DNA of 64,000 nucleotides from Blautia faecis (GCF_020554845.1 NZ_JAJCIA010000017.1:1-64000), one strand, 5' to 3'; shown: positions 1 to 8,978, counted from the stretch's first letter. A program made the numbers and translations. Notes: a model not told the origin generated them from the sequence alone.

Positions 1-1
1 C

Positions 2-625
2 TTCTGGAGTGAAAAATATGCCAAACGAGCAAAAGCAGAGCGTGAAGCTGCACTGGCAAAAAATCCAGGAAATTATACAAGAGCCATATCTTATGGTGCT
101 GCAAAATACGTCAAAAAAGTTGACTATGATAAAGAAACCGGAAAAATCCTTACCGCCTCTTCTGTTCTGGACATTGATGAAGAAAAAATCCGAGGGGAGG
201 AAGCACTGGATGGTTACTATATGCTCTTAACCAGCGAAATGGAGACATCTGACGACGAGATTATCGATATGTACCGAGGTTTATGGAAAATTGAAGAATC
301 TTTTAAAGTAACCAAAAGTGAACTGGAAGCCAGACCCGTGTATGTCTGGCAAAAAGAACATATCGAAGCACATTTCCTTACCTGTTTTGTAGCTTTGACA
401 ATCGCAAGAATACTGGAAAATAAACTGGAGAGAAAATACAGCATCGGAACCATTTTGGAATCTCTGTCAAAAGCCGAATGTAGTTTAATCCAGCAAAACT
501 ACTATCTATTTGATTATTACGATGAAGTTCTAAAAGATATCGGAAGAGTTACAGATATTGATTTTGGGAAACGTATCCGTACTCTGGGAGAAATAAAAAA
601 AGTTTTAGCAAAGACCAAAAAGTAG
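2..625 (+). CDS. Transposase, C-terminal part (IS1634-like, IS4 superfamily)
   Basis: The frame is open from base 2 to the TAG at 625, so this is the end of a gene that begins left of the window. About 207 residues are visible. They carry the YREK-type signature of DDE transposases (M-Y-R-G-L-W-K-I-E-E-S-F followed by K-S-E-L-E-A-R-P) and a hydrophobic block after H-I-E-A-H-F. This matches the last third of IS1634-family transposases as I know them. The catalytic DD residues would lie in the missing part. Bases 626-780 after the stop probably include the end of the element, but I could not fix the terminal repeat. Family assignment comes from memory of the signature, not from a search. Confidence 0.75.
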   Translation, partial: FWSEKYAKRAKAEREAALAKNPGNYTRAISYGAAKYVKKVDYDKETGKILTASSVLDIDEEKIRGEEALDGYYMLLTSEMETSDDEIIDMYRGLWKIEESFKVTKSELEARPVYVWQKEHIEAHFLTCFVALTIARILENKLERKYSIGTILESLSKAECSLIQQNYYLFDYYDEVLKDIGRVTDIDFGKRIRTLGEIKKVLAKTKK

Positions 626-797
626 AAAAAACGCCATGAAAATCTGACAAAGCCGAAAAACCGCCAAGCCCTGTATTTACTGGGTTTGACGGGTGTTTTA
701 TATCCATTTAGCTGCAAAAGTCAGGATATATGCCTGGTTGTCAAGGGGAAATATCTGTAGTTAGTCCCTACTATACCAAAAACAAGACTGTTCAAAG

Positions 798-1295
798 TTA
801 TTCAACAAAATGAATCCTTGTTTCATCAAAACGATTCTGCTGTTCTCGTATTTCTGCCGGATACCCCAGTGCAAACAGAGAAAATACTTCCAGATTTTTC
901 GGAAGATTCAGTATTTCATGAACCAGGTTCATTCTGTCCTGCATCGGTGCAATCCCAATCCACACACCGCCAAGTCCCAGTGCATCCGTTTCCAGCCAGA
1001 TATTTTCCTGGGCAATAGCCATATCAATCTGAGCCATATCCTGTACAACCAGACCTTTCGTGCGATACACCGGTACAATGACAACCGGGGCTTCTGCTGC
1101 ACATCCGGAATATGGGGTTGCCTTTGACAATTCCTGTATTTTCTCTTTGTCTGTCACTACATAAAATTCCCATGGCTGCTGATTACATGCACTCAGTGCC
1201 TGCATTCCCGCCTTCAATATCTGTATGATTTTTTCTTTCTCTACTGCCTTATCCTCATATTTTCTGATACGCACCCTGTGAAAAACATTCTCCAT
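798..1295 (-). CDS. Nitroreductase family protein
   Basis: A 165-residue flavin reductase of the nitroreductase fold. It has the N-terminal R-x-R-x-(Y/F) FMN-phosphate motif (R-I-R-K-Y), the S-A-C-N-Q-Q-P-W segment that normally contacts flavin, a central A-E-N-I-W-L-E-T-D-A-L-G-L-G-G-V-W-I-G helix and the C-terminal G-Y-P motif. Such enzymes pass NAD(P)H electrons to nitro compounds, quinones or flavins in the cytoplasm; the substrate cannot be told. A longer start at 1343 is possible, but an AGGAG sits 8 bases before the ATG at 1295, so I use that. It stands alone, with a promoter at 1339-1367. Confidence 0.88.
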   Translation of the reverse strand: MENVFHRVRIRKYEDKAVEKEKIIQILKAGMQALSACNQQPWEFYVVTDKEKIQELSKATPYSGCAAEAPVVIVPVYRTKGLVVQDMAQIDMAIAQENIWLETDALGLGGVWIGIAPMQDRMNLVHEILNLPKNLEVFSLFALGYPAEIREQQNRFDETRIHFVE

Positions 1296-1338
1296 ATTAT
1301 TTTGCTCCTTCTGTATACATTTTTGAACTTCTAGTTGT

Positions 1339-1367
1339 ATCATACGATATATTTTTTATAAAAACAA
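1339..1367 (-). promoter_or_regulatory. Sigma-A-type promoter of the nitroreductase gene
   Basis: On the minus strand TTGTTT and TATGAT are separated by exactly 17 bases. The -10 box ends about 43 bases before the ATG at 1295, leaving room for a short leader with the ribosome-binding site. Confidence 0.5.
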
Positions 1368-1515
1368 TCCAGAAATTTGTGCAGTTAATAGACGCTTTAT
1401 GTTTCCGCGCAATTTTGCGTTGATACTTTCCTTCCAATAACGTATAATTCGGAGACAGCTGGAAAAGCAACCGGCTATTATATTATAAAAACATACGATT
1501 GGAGGGCATTGATAT

Positions 1516-1548
1516 ATGGAAGAAAACCAAACTCTAAACAGACCATAA
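1516..1548 (+). other. Truncated start of a gene (10 codons)
   Basis: A GGAGGG at 1501-1506 stands nine bases before ATG at 1516, which opens a 10-codon frame (M-E-E-N-Q-T-L-N-R-P) that stops at TAA. This looks like the front of a gene whose body was lost, with the inverted repeat at 1554-1606 just behind the break. Bases 1296-1659 otherwise hold only the nitroreductase promoter and this debris. A leader peptide is the alternative, but no gene follows on the plus strand. Confidence 0.3.
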
Positions 1549-1553
1549 TAGAA

Positions 1554-1606
1554 CTGCATTGTATAAAGATTTCCTTCGTAAAACGAAACTTCTTTATACA
1601 ACGCAG
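1554..1606. repeat. Long inverted repeat (hairpin)
   Basis: Arms 1554-1569 and 1591-1606 pair over 16 bases with one mismatch (core TTGTATAAAGA / TCTTTATACAA). A second inner stem is TTCGT-aaa-ACGAA. It could be a terminator remnant or the end of a small non-autonomous element. It is not followed by a clear T-run on either side. Confidence 0.5.
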
Positions 1607-1659
1607 CCTTTCCTTTAACTTTGAATCGTATGTAATTTTTCAAACAGGCTCCAACACTT

Positions 1660-1896
1660 TTATTTAACCGGAACCAGGAATTCCTTCAACAAAGCATAAT
1701 CCTCTGCATCATAGCATACGATCTCATAGGATTCTATGTCCGGGTTGCTGAATACTCTGGTAAGCCCAATATACTGTGTCAGCTTGGAGGCAAGATTTAA
1801 CACGTCTTTCACGTCTGTAATCAGTTCCACTCTTCCATGGCATTTCTCAAGTGCTCTGAAAAAGCCGTCAATGTTCTGTATTGATTTTACACGCAT
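1660..1896 (-). CDS. Small conserved hypothetical protein (78 aa)
   Basis: A small acidic soluble protein with no signal peptide or membrane segment. It opens M-R-V-K-S-I-Q-N-I-D-G-F-F-R and carries G-R-V-E-L-I-T-D followed by L-N-L-A-S-K-L-T-Q-Y. Small proteins with this pattern are widespread in Lachnospiraceae and are sometimes mislabelled poly(A) polymerase; I know of no proven function. The frame also offers GTG at 1905, but an AAAGAG precedes the ATG at 1896. It is separated from the upstream permease genes by a hairpin and about 170 bases, so it may be transcribed alone. Confidence 0.65.
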   Translation of the reverse strand: MRVKSIQNIDGFFRALEKCHGRVELITDVKDVLNLASKLTQYIGLTRVFSNPDIESYEIVCYDAEDYALLKEFLVPVK

Positions 1897-2039
1897 GGTT
1901 TTCACTCTTTTGAATTTCTTTTTTTCTTCGACATTAGAGCATGTTTACAAAGTACTTCACTGCTTCTTTTCATGCATCTTGTCAATGATATTATTTTAAC
2001 ACTATTTAAAATATTTTTTGCAATTCTATTTTTGTCATC

Positions 2040-2062
2040 ATAGTTTCTATTTGGGAAACTAT
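2040..2062 (-). terminator. Hairpin behind the ABC importer genes
   Basis: ATAGTTTC (2040-2047) pairs with GAAACTAT (2055-2062) around a 7-base loop, directly downstream of the permease stop at 2070. The stem is AT-rich and the T-run is weak, so termination may be inefficient. Confidence 0.45.
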
Positions 2063-2069
2063 AATGATC

Positions 2070-2951
2070 TCACCCCTTCACAGCACCAACCGTAATTCCT
2101 TTTACCAGGAATTTCTGGAAAAACGGATATGCAATCAGAATTGGCAAAACTCCCAGAAATGCAATTGCCATACGCACTGATGTAGAAGGAATCTGTGCCA
2201 TTACGCTGACACCAGACGCGGAAGTCTGTTTGATCATATCAATATTTCTCATAATCTTTGTTAACAATACCTGAATGCTGTAAAGGCTGTCGTCTGACAG
2301 ATAATACAGACCATTCATCCAGTCATTCCAATATCCGAGACCAACCAGAAGTGCAACAGTTGCAATAATTGGTTTCGCCATAGGAAGTACACATTTCACA
2401 AGAATTGTCCCTTCACGCGCCCCATCGATTTTTGCAGCTTCGATAATTTCCATAGGGATACTGGATGTAAAATATGTTCTCATCATAATTACATTGTAAG
2501 CATTCAGTAAAAGATTGGGAATCAGCAATGCCCATATTGTGTTCTGAATATGGAAATTTCTTGTCCACATAATATAGGAGGGAATCAGACCACCATTAAA
2601 CAGCATTGTGAAAAAGAGATAAAAAGCAAATATATTTCTGCCCGGAAGATCTTTTCTGGATAACGGATATGACATCAAAATTGTCATGATCAGATTAAGA
2701 ACCGTTCCCACAACCGTAACACCAATAGAAACGCTGTATGCTTTTAACAGTGCACCAGTGCTGGAAAATAAATATTTGTATGCAGAAAGATCAAACTCTT
2801 TCGGCCAAAAAGTATAACCATATACTGACAGTGCCGATTCAGAACTGAATGACGCGGAAATCATCAAAAGAAACGGAGCCACACAGCATATTGTCAGCAA
2901 TGCAAGAATTAAATTGGCAAAAAACTGGAATATTTTTTCGTTTTTATACAT
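2070..2951 (-). CDS. Sugar ABC importer permease (LplC/YtcP type)
   Basis: A 293-residue inner-membrane permease with six predicted membrane spans. The cytoplasmic EAA loop lies near residues 165-190 (E-A-A-K-I-D-G-A-R-E then L-P-M-A-K-P), the docking site for the ATPase. N-terminal F-L-L-M-I-S-A-S-F and C-terminal G-I-T-V-G-A-V-K-G endings are typical of the LplC branch that imports oligosaccharides or complex glycosides. It follows the partner permease with 12 bases between them. No ATPase is coded here, so a shared MsmK/UgpC-type ATPase elsewhere must energise it. The substrate is inferred only from the nearby glycosidases. Confidence 0.93.
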   Translation of the reverse strand: MYKNEKIFQFFANLILALLTICCVAPFLLMISASFSSESALSVYGYTFWPKEFDLSAYKYLFSSTGALLKAYSVSIGVTVVGTVLNLIMTILMSYPLSRKDLPGRNIFAFYLFFTMLFNGGLIPSYIMWTRNFHIQNTIWALLIPNLLLNAYNVIMMRTYFTSSIPMEIIEAAKIDGAREGTILVKCVLPMAKPIIATVALLVGLGYWNDWMNGLYYLSDDSLYSIQVLLTKIMRNIDMIKQTSASGVSVMAQIPSTSVRMAIAFLGVLPILIAYPFFQKFLVKGITVGAVKG

Positions 2952-2963
2952 AGGTGCCTCCTT

Positions 2964-3881
2964 TTAAAACAACGCGCTTTCCGGATCGACTTTCTTTACG
3001 ATCAGATTCGCTGTAATAACAAGTATAAATCCGACTACAGATTGATATACTCCTGCTGCTGCAGACATTCCAATGTTATTTGTCTGCATCAAACCACGAT
3101 ATACATAAGTATCAATTGTATTTGTCACATCAAGAAGTGTTCCGGAATTCATCGGAATCTGGTAAAACAGACCAAAGTCAGAATACATGATTCTTCCCAC
3201 ACTCATCAGTGTCAGAATTACAATCGTCGGTTTAATCGCAGGCAAAGTGATATGTAGGATCTGCTGCCATCTTCCTGCCCCGTCAACTCTTGCTGCTTCA
3301 TAGTAAGTCTTATCAATTGCAATAATCATTGCATAGTACATAATACTGTTGTACCCGATATTTTTCCATAAATTAACGATTACCAGTATCACAGGCCAGT
3401 ATTTCGGCTCATTGTACCAGGAAATTTTGTTCATTCCCAATTTTGCAAGAATCTGTGTATTAATATAGCCGTTTCCTTCACTGAGGAATGCAAATACCAG
3501 ATAACTGACAATTACCATCGAAACCAGATACGGAATCAGAATACAGGTCTGATATATTTTTTTCGAAATCTTTGATCTTATTTCGCAAAGAAGGATTGCT
3601 ACCGCAATTGCACACACAGTTCCTAAGACAATAAAAATAAGATTATAGCCAATTGTATTTCTCATAATGATCCATGCGTCTTTGCTGGCAAAAAGAAATT
3701 TGAAGTTTTTCAGTCCGATAAATGGGCTTCCATAAATTCCTTTCTGGAAATTATACTGACGAAATGCCAGTGACACGCCAGGCAGCGGCACATAATTATT
3801 AATAAAAATATATATGCAAGCCGGAAGCATCATCAGATACAAAGGCCAATAGCGTCTGATTTTTCTCATTTTACTTTTCAT
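2964..3881 (-). CDS. Sugar ABC importer permease (LplB/YteP type)
   Basis: A 305-residue permease, partner of the one just downstream. It has a short basic N-terminus (M-K-S-K-M-R-K-I-R-R), six predicted membrane spans, and the EAA motif Y-E-A-A-R-V-D-G-A near residue 195 followed by L-P-A-I-K-P-T. The frame extends to a TTG at 3887, but the AGGAGG at about 3890-3896 abuts that codon, whereas ATG at 3881 has proper spacing. It heads the pair behind a terminator-like hairpin that separates it from the binding-protein gene. Confidence 0.92.
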   Translation of the reverse strand: MKSKMRKIRRYWPLYLMMLPACIYIFINNYVPLPGVSLAFRQYNFQKGIYGSPFIGLKNFKFLFASKDAWIIMRNTIGYNLIFIVLGTVCAIAVAILLCEIRSKISKKIYQTCILIPYLVSMVIVSYLVFAFLSEGNGYINTQILAKLGMNKISWYNEPKYWPVILVIVNLWKNIGYNSIMYYAMIIAIDKTYYEAARVDGAGRWQQILHITLPAIKPTIVILTLMSVGRIMYSDFGLFYQIPMNSGTLLDVTNTIDTYVYRGLMQTNNIGMSAAAGVYQSVVGFILVITANLIVKKVDPESALF

Positions 3882-3933
3882 GAACAAACCTCCTCGTTTT
3901 TCTATTCAAACACATGCACTGCTAAGTGCATTT

Positions 3934-3967
3934 AAAAAGGACAGGACGAAACCGGCCTGTCCTTTTT
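3934..3967 (-). terminator. Terminator between binding protein and permeases
   Basis: AAAAAGGACAGG (3934-3945) pairs perfectly with CCTGTCCTTTTT (3956-3967) and is followed on the minus strand by further T residues. It lies between the binding-protein stop (3979) and the permease start (3881). Partial read-through here would give more binding protein than permease, a common arrangement in such operons. Confidence 0.8.
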
Positions 3968-3978
3968 ATTCCCTTTAC

Positions 3979-5421
3979 TTATTTCTGTTTTGCCAGATAT
4001 TCATCCAGCTGTCTCTGTGCCTCTTCATGAATGGTTCTAAGACCAGCAGCTTCCAGTTCTTCAATGAATTCCGGAATTGCTTCTTCAGGATCTAATGCGC
4101 CCCACTGTAAAGGAGTTTCATACTTCTGCTTTACGTTATTACATGCAGTAATTTCGTTCATAATTGTAGAAGTATCCAGAACAAAACCAAGAGAAGTTGC
4201 ACGTGCTGCACTATCATTGAACTCTTCAAGTTCCTGACGGACAGCTGGATCTTTTCCTTCGAATACTGGAAGAATATTTAAGTTCGGCCATGCCCACTCA
4301 TATGTAGTATAAGTGTCTTTCACACCATCCGGAATCTTTACAACAGATCCTTCTTCTACCCATTCATAATTAACGCCTTCAATACCATATGCAGCCATTG
4401 TAGCTACTTCCTTATCGGAATAAAGCAGGTTCCACAATTCCATTGCTTTTTCCGGATATTCACAGCCTGCAGGAATACACCAGATACCTTTATTACGCTC
4501 TGTATCTTTAAGAGGCTCTACAAACTGGGCTGAAACAAATTCATGTCCATTGCCTTTTGAGAAATCTGCTTCTTTACCAGGAATCAGGTTTTCATAATCA
4601 GCAAATCCAACTGTGCTCATCGGACTGTTATCTGTGGAAGTAGCAGCATCTGGCATCAGAAGTCCTTCCTGGTTCCACTGGTACATATAATTACAGAAAT
4701 CCTTCCATTCCTGTGTCTCATACTGGCTTGTGATAGTGGTATCACTTGGATCAAATCCATTTTCAAGTACAACTAGTCCATTATAAATATCATCAATGTG
4801 GAAGGTTTTCTGCATTCCGCCACCAACCCATGATGGAACAAGCGGATATAAATCCGGATAATTCTCTTTTACTTTTACAAGTACATCATGAAAATCGTCC
4901 ATTCCTTTGATATCATCTGCATTGATTCCCAACTCATCCAGAATATCTTTTCTCATCATGACACCTGAAGCTCTTGCTTTGTCTCCATTGCTTGGAAGGA
5001 AATACATCTGGTCATCGAAATACAATGCTTTGGTATCTTCTTCTTTTACCATGGCAGCTGCGTCTGGTGCATATTCTGTATACAGATCATCCAGCGGAAG
5101 AAGCATTCCAGAGGATACCAGTCCGCTACGGTCAAGATTATGTGCACACACCAGGTCAAGTTTTTCGCCACTTGTCATTGCAAGATTCAGTTTTTCCGTA
5201 TCAATTGTCTGATAGATTTCTACTTCTGCTCCAATTTTCTCTCTGGTGATTTCGCTAAGAGCCTCAGATACTTTTTCGCACTCTTCTGTTGAGCCTTCGC
5301 CAAACACCCAGATTTTAAGTTTTACAACATCATCATCTGCTTTTACTGCTACTGCCGGTGTAAATGCAGAGCATGTCATTAGTGCTGCAAGAACTGCTGC
5401 CATCATCTTTTTTCTTTTCAT
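3979..5421 (-). CDS. Extracellular solute-binding protein (LplA-like)
   Basis: A 480-residue family 1 type binding protein for the ABC importer. Residues 1-28 form a signal peptide (M-K-R-K-K-M-M, hydrophobic core, then A-V-K-A). A Cys lies in L-M-T-C, a poor lipobox, so signal-peptidase I cleavage after A-V-K-A seems likelier than lipidation; the protein may then be loosely held or released. The body has the type I binding fold start L-K-I-W-V-F-G-E, and the C-terminus (G-L-R-T-I-H-E-E-A-Q-R-Q-L-D-E-Y) is the DUF3502-like tail of LplA/YtcQ proteins, which bind oligosaccharides. It sits downstream of the YesM/YesN pair. Confidence 0.92.
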   Translation of the reverse strand: MKRKKMMAAVLAALMTCSAFTPAVAVKADDDVVKLKIWVFGEGSTEECEKVSEALSEITREKIGAEVEIYQTIDTEKLNLAMTSGEKLDLVCAHNLDRSGLVSSGMLLPLDDLYTEYAPDAAAMVKEEDTKALYFDDQMYFLPSNGDKARASGVMMRKDILDELGINADDIKGMDDFHDVLVKVKENYPDLYPLVPSWVGGGMQKTFHIDDIYNGLVVLENGFDPSDTTITSQYETQEWKDFCNYMYQWNQEGLLMPDAATSTDNSPMSTVGFADYENLIPGKEADFSKGNGHEFVSAQFVEPLKDTERNKGIWCIPAGCEYPEKAMELWNLLYSDKEVATMAAYGIEGVNYEWVEEGSVVKIPDGVKDTYTTYEWAWPNLNILPVFEGKDPAVRQELEEFNDSAARATSLGFVLDTSTIMNEITACNNVKQKYETPLQWGALDPEEAIPEFIEELEAAGLRTIHEEAQRQLDEYLAKQK

Positions 5422-5513
5422 TTTTTCCTCTCTTCTGCACAGAAATAGATTTTATGTTCGCAGGCTTCCATGCATTGTCTGTGCTCATATGCTTTTGCCT
5501 CTTTCTGTTCTTT

Positions 5514-5542
5514 ATTTTATCGCCCTGCCATATTTAAATCTA
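5514..5542 (-). promoter_or_regulatory. Possible promoter of the binding-protein gene
   Basis: TAGATT and TAAAAT are 17 bases apart on the minus strand, about 95 bases before the start codon at 5421. The -35 box is poor, as expected for a promoter that needs an activator. The direct repeats at 5597-5635 lie about 55 bases further upstream. Confidence 0.3.
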
Positions 5543-5596
5543 TCAAAGAAGCATCCAGTATTGTTCTGTTTACGTTTACTTATTTTTTATTGATTA

Positions 5597-5635
5597 TTTT
5601 TTGTTCTTTTTCCGCACATTTTTGTTCTTTTTCCG
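5597..5635 (-). promoter_or_regulatory. Direct repeats, candidate YesN-type regulator site
   Basis: A 17-base sequence (CGGAAAAAGAACAAAAA on the minus strand) occurs twice, at 5619-5635 and 5598-5614, with starts about 21 bases apart, roughly two helical turns. AraC-type response regulators bind such repeats. The repeats begin three bases after the regulator's own stop codon and lie upstream of the binding-protein gene. The assignment to this regulator is inference. Confidence 0.5.
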
Positions 5636-5637
5636 TT

Positions 5638-7212
5638 CTACGCGTTCCGTTCCGAGGATGGTGTCGTACCCATAACCTTTTTATAAACTTTACTGAAATG
5701 AGAAAAATTGTCATAACCAACTTTAGCTGCGATCAGACTGACAGGCAAAGATGTGGTAATCAACAGATTTTTTGCAGCCTTCATTTTGGTTAATGTAATA
5801 TACTCCTTCAAAGGCATTCCTTTTTCTTTGTGAAACAGTCTCGAAATATAGTCCGGGCTTAGATAGACAGCTTTTGCAATCTGTGCACACTGTAAAGGAG
5901 AGTCCAGATTTTCACGGATATATTTTTCGATTATAGCCAGGCTGTTATCGGATGTTTCAGTTTCTGAACATGCCGAAACAAAAAAAGAAGTAATTTTTTT
6001 CAAATAAGCCGCAGCTGATTCCAGTGTAACAGCACTGCTGATTCCAGCCACATCTTCAAAAGCCGGTAAGGAATGTGCCGGAAGTTCCAGTTTCCGCGCG
6101 GCACTGTAAGCGCAGTGATAATAATTTTTGCAAAATTCAACCAGAGTATCGTGATTCAGTTTATTATTTATGTTTAAGGATTGAAGATACAACAATGCTT
6201 CCTGCTCTGCTTTGCCCGCCTGATTGCCAGAAAGATACATTTCGAATTGCGACAATAACTCCGGTTCACAGTATGTAATAGTTTGTGGAACACTTGCCGA
6301 ATCAGAAAAAAAGATACCAGAACTTTGACAGATATTATTTTTCCTTTCTTCCTGCAAAGCGGCAGCTGTCCTGGACAACTCGCTTACCTGGAAAGAGGGA
6401 CGTGTATAAAACGCGCAGGAACAGGAAAATTGCCTGGTAATTCTGGAATAGATCATATTTAACCGAGCATAATACACGTCTGCATCCATTAACTTATTTT
6501 CCAGGCTGTAAATAAGTATTCCAATAGACGTTTTATCTGGAAAATAAGACAATATCTGATGTTGAAACGGAGAGAAAAAATCTCTGAATATTTCTTCTGT
6601 ACTTTGGCGCCATTCTTCAAAAGCTACTGGAAAGGAATGCCATTGTTGTATCTGAACCCACAAGAGATAAACGTCTGAACCAGCTGAAACCGGAATCTTC
6701 ATTTCCTGAAGAAAGTGAAGCACCTGGTCAAGATCCGTTTCCTTTCCCATAAACCAGTCATTTAAAAGACCTTTCAACAAAGCATTTTTCTGGGGTAAAG
6801 CTGCTTTTCCAAAATTCAGCCAGGTCTGCTGCTGTTCTTTTTCCTGAATTCTTTTTATGCTCCGTTTAATAGCAGATTCAATGTCTTCATATCTTGCCGG
6901 CTGAAGAATATAATCAAAGCTTTCTAATTGAATTGCTTCCTGCGCATAGAAAAAATCAGCATGGGAAGTCAGAAAAATACATTCAAACTGGTAATGATTC
7001 TCCCTGCACCAGCGAAGAAGGGATAATCCACTTTCCTTTGGCATCTCAATATCTGTTAACAGAATATCAATAGGGTGGGAAAGAATAATTTCCCTGGCTT
7101 CGGATGCATTTAACGCCGTATAAACATTATGTACCAAAAGAGCACTCCAATTCAGACCTGATTTTAATGAAGAGAGTACACTTGGCTGATCATCTACTAA
7201 TAAAATATTCAT
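5638..7212 (-). CDS. AraC-type response regulator (YesN-like)
   Basis: A 524-residue two-component regulator. The receiver domain fills residues 1-120, with the acidic pair D7-D8 and phospho-acceptor D54 in L-L-T-D54-I-E-M-P. A middle region of about 280 residues has no clear motif. The last 100 residues form two AraC-type helix-turn-helix motifs (I-A-K-A-V-Y-L-S-P-D-Y-I-S-R-L-F and I-A-A-K-V-G-Y-D-N-F-S-H-F-S). The start at 7212 is chosen because AGGAAG precedes it and the ATG overlaps the kinase stop (ATGA), implying translational coupling. It probably activates the binding-protein gene just downstream; direct repeats at 5597-5635 are the candidate site. Confidence 0.93.
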   Translation of the reverse strand: MNILLVDDQPSVLSSLKSGLNWSALLVHNVYTALNASEAREIILSHPIDILLTDIEMPKESGLSLLRWCRENHYQFECIFLTSHADFFYAQEAIQLESFDYILQPARYEDIESAIKRSIKRIQEKEQQQTWLNFGKAALPQKNALLKGLLNDWFMGKETDLDQVLHFLQEMKIPVSAGSDVYLLWVQIQQWHSFPVAFEEWRQSTEEIFRDFFSPFQHQILSYFPDKTSIGILIYSLENKLMDADVYYARLNMIYSRITRQFSCSCAFYTRPSFQVSELSRTAAALQEERKNNICQSSGIFFSDSASVPQTITYCEPELLSQFEMYLSGNQAGKAEQEALLYLQSLNINNKLNHDTLVEFCKNYYHCAYSAARKLELPAHSLPAFEDVAGISSAVTLESAAAYLKKITSFFVSACSETETSDNSLAIIEKYIRENLDSPLQCAQIAKAVYLSPDYISRLFHKEKGMPLKEYITLTKMKAAKNLLITTSLPVSLIAAKVGYDNFSHFSKVYKKVMGTTPSSERNA

Positions 7213-8927
7213 GATTCTATCTTCCTTTCCCGAAAAGGTATCAGAAGTTCCACACATCCCTGGTTTTCTATGTTATAAAATGCCAGAGTGCTTTGATTTT
7301 CGTAAATCATCTTCATGCGATAATATATGTTATAAATTCCTACATTGTAGTCTTTATACAAAAAATCATGTTCTTCCAGATGGTTCAGTGTATTCAGAGC
7401 CTCTAAAGGAAAACCTCCGCAATTGTCTGAAATTGTAATATTCAGATAATCCTGCTGCTCTATAGATACATGAGCAGTCTTCAATTGTATCTTAATATGA
7501 GATCGATCCTGACAATGCTTGATACTATTTTCTACAAAAGTAAGAATTGACAGAGGAGGAACCAAAACATCTGTTGTATCTGCCGAGATATCAATTCCAA
7601 GCTCCGGCCAACAAGAAAAATATAGCTGTTGCAATTTAATATAGCTGGATACAGAGTGAATTTCTTCTTCCAGACTGACCAGTTCAATGTTATTTCGAAA
7701 GATATAACGGAAATATTCTGAAAGAGCCAGAATGCTTTCCTGGATCTCGCCGTATTGTTTCTTTTCTGCCATGCCATACAGGCTTTTCAGACAGTTGAGA
7801 TAAAAATGAGGACGGATCTGCAACTGAAGATACTGCAGCTGTGCCTGCTTTAAATCCAGTTTCTTTTCATATGCTTCCAGTTTTAAATCATTGATTTTAG
7901 TCAACATTTCATTAAAGGCCTGACCAAAGCGCTGCAGTTCCAGCAGATCATAATTGTCATTTACACGCAGCGATAAGTTTCCGTTTCCAACTTTTTGCAT
8001 AGTTTCCATAAGCGTATTAATTGGATAAATCAATTTTCTGTACAGATACATTCCGATCAGGGATATTGAAAAAAGCAATGCGATCATACAAGAAATCAAT
8101 ACTTTCTGGAATAAATTCATATGTGACCAGATTCCCTTGTATGGAAAAATGCAGCAAAGCTGTAGATTATATTCTCCCACTGGTGAACTGATAAACTGAT
8201 ATGTTTTTTTATCAAGGGTTATTTTTCTGACAGGATTATCTTCATATGGAAATAGCAGTTTCCTGGTGACAAATTCTGAGGTATAAGGTGTTCCTTCCAA
8301 AGATGCATAAAAAAGATGCATATCCGAATCAGACATACCCGCGAACAATGAGAAATTATCCAGAGACGGATCCACCATAACAGCACAAATAGTAGTGTCA
8401 TACCCGATCATCCGGATCAGTACCACCCGGTCTGAAAGCATAAATGGAATCCAGCGATTGCGTTCTTCTGACAGATGAATCGGCTGCATAAAGTAATCCT
8501 TGAGCAGTTTCTGGTCTTCATAGGAATAATGTTGCTGGAAGGAAGGATAATAACAATTATCACTTTTTTCTTTGCTGTACAGAAAAAATCCTCCAAGGCA
8601 GGAATCCTGCGTCAGAATCGGACGCAGGATCTGTAAGATTGTATAGGCATTCTGGTACTTTTCCAGTTGCGTGTTACTATAATGGAACGAATGAAAAGGA
8701 GAGCCGGGTACAACAAGATTATTAAGCTGAGTTTCCGATCGTTTCAAAACTTCTTCCATATGAGTTGTAACCTGCGACAGCTGGATTTCCGTATCTGACT
8801 GATCCGCATGAATCTGCCTGCTGATAGTATAGCAGGTCAGCACAAGAAGCAGGATAAGAGCCGGGATAGATACAGAAAGAAAAGAAATATTGAGAATCTG
8901 TTTAATTGTCTTCGGATTTTGTTTCAT
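7209..8927 (-). CDS. Membrane sensor histidine kinase (YesM family)
   Basis: A 572-residue kinase. An N-terminal membrane span (I-L-N-I-S-F-L-S-V-S-I-P-A-L-I-L-L-L) is followed by about 240 extracellular residues, a second span near residue 285, a HAMP linker (R-K-L-I-Y-P-I-N-T-L) and the His_kinase motif Q-I-R-P-H-F-Y-L-N, in which the His is phosphorylated. The ATPase part has the N box (F-V-E-N-S-I-K-H) and G-G-F. It would sense an extracellular glycan or loaded binding protein and phosphorylate the coupled regulator. An AAAGGAGG stands six bases before ATG at 8927, so the earlier in-frame codon at 8954 is not used. Confidence 0.93.
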   Translation of the reverse strand: MKQNPKTIKQILNISFLSVSIPALILLLVLTCYTISRQIHADQSDTEIQLSQVTTHMEEVLKRSETQLNNLVVPGSPFHSFHYSNTQLEKYQNAYTILQILRPILTQDSCLGGFFLYSKEKSDNCYYPSFQQHYSYEDQKLLKDYFMQPIHLSEERNRWIPFMLSDRVVLIRMIGYDTTICAVMVDPSLDNFSLFAGMSDSDMHLFYASLEGTPYTSEFVTRKLLFPYEDNPVRKITLDKKTYQFISSPVGEYNLQLCCIFPYKGIWSHMNLFQKVLISCMIALLFSISLIGMYLYRKLIYPINTLMETMQKVGNGNLSLRVNDNYDLLELQRFGQAFNEMLTKINDLKLEAYEKKLDLKQAQLQYLQLQIRPHFYLNCLKSLYGMAEKKQYGEIQESILALSEYFRYIFRNNIELVSLEEEIHSVSSYIKLQQLYFSCWPELGIDISADTTDVLVPPLSILTFVENSIKHCQDRSHIKIQLKTAHVSIEQQDYLNITISDNCGGFPLEALNTLNHLEEHDFLYKDYNVGIYNIYYRMKMIYENQSTLAFYNIENQGCVELLIPFRERKIES

Positions 8928-8978
8928 AATAATCTCCTCCTTTCCGGTTCCCACTTTTTCTTTCGTGAGGATTCCAAA

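Noticed and set aside
9..230. A 73-codon plus-strand frame at the left edge
   Set aside because: The transposase frame is open from base 2 through this region in a different phase, so this is a shadow.
1356..1643. A 95-codon minus-strand frame between the nitroreductase and the small 78-residue gene
   Set aside because: It runs through the long inverted repeat, lacks a ribosome-binding site and reads unlike a protein.
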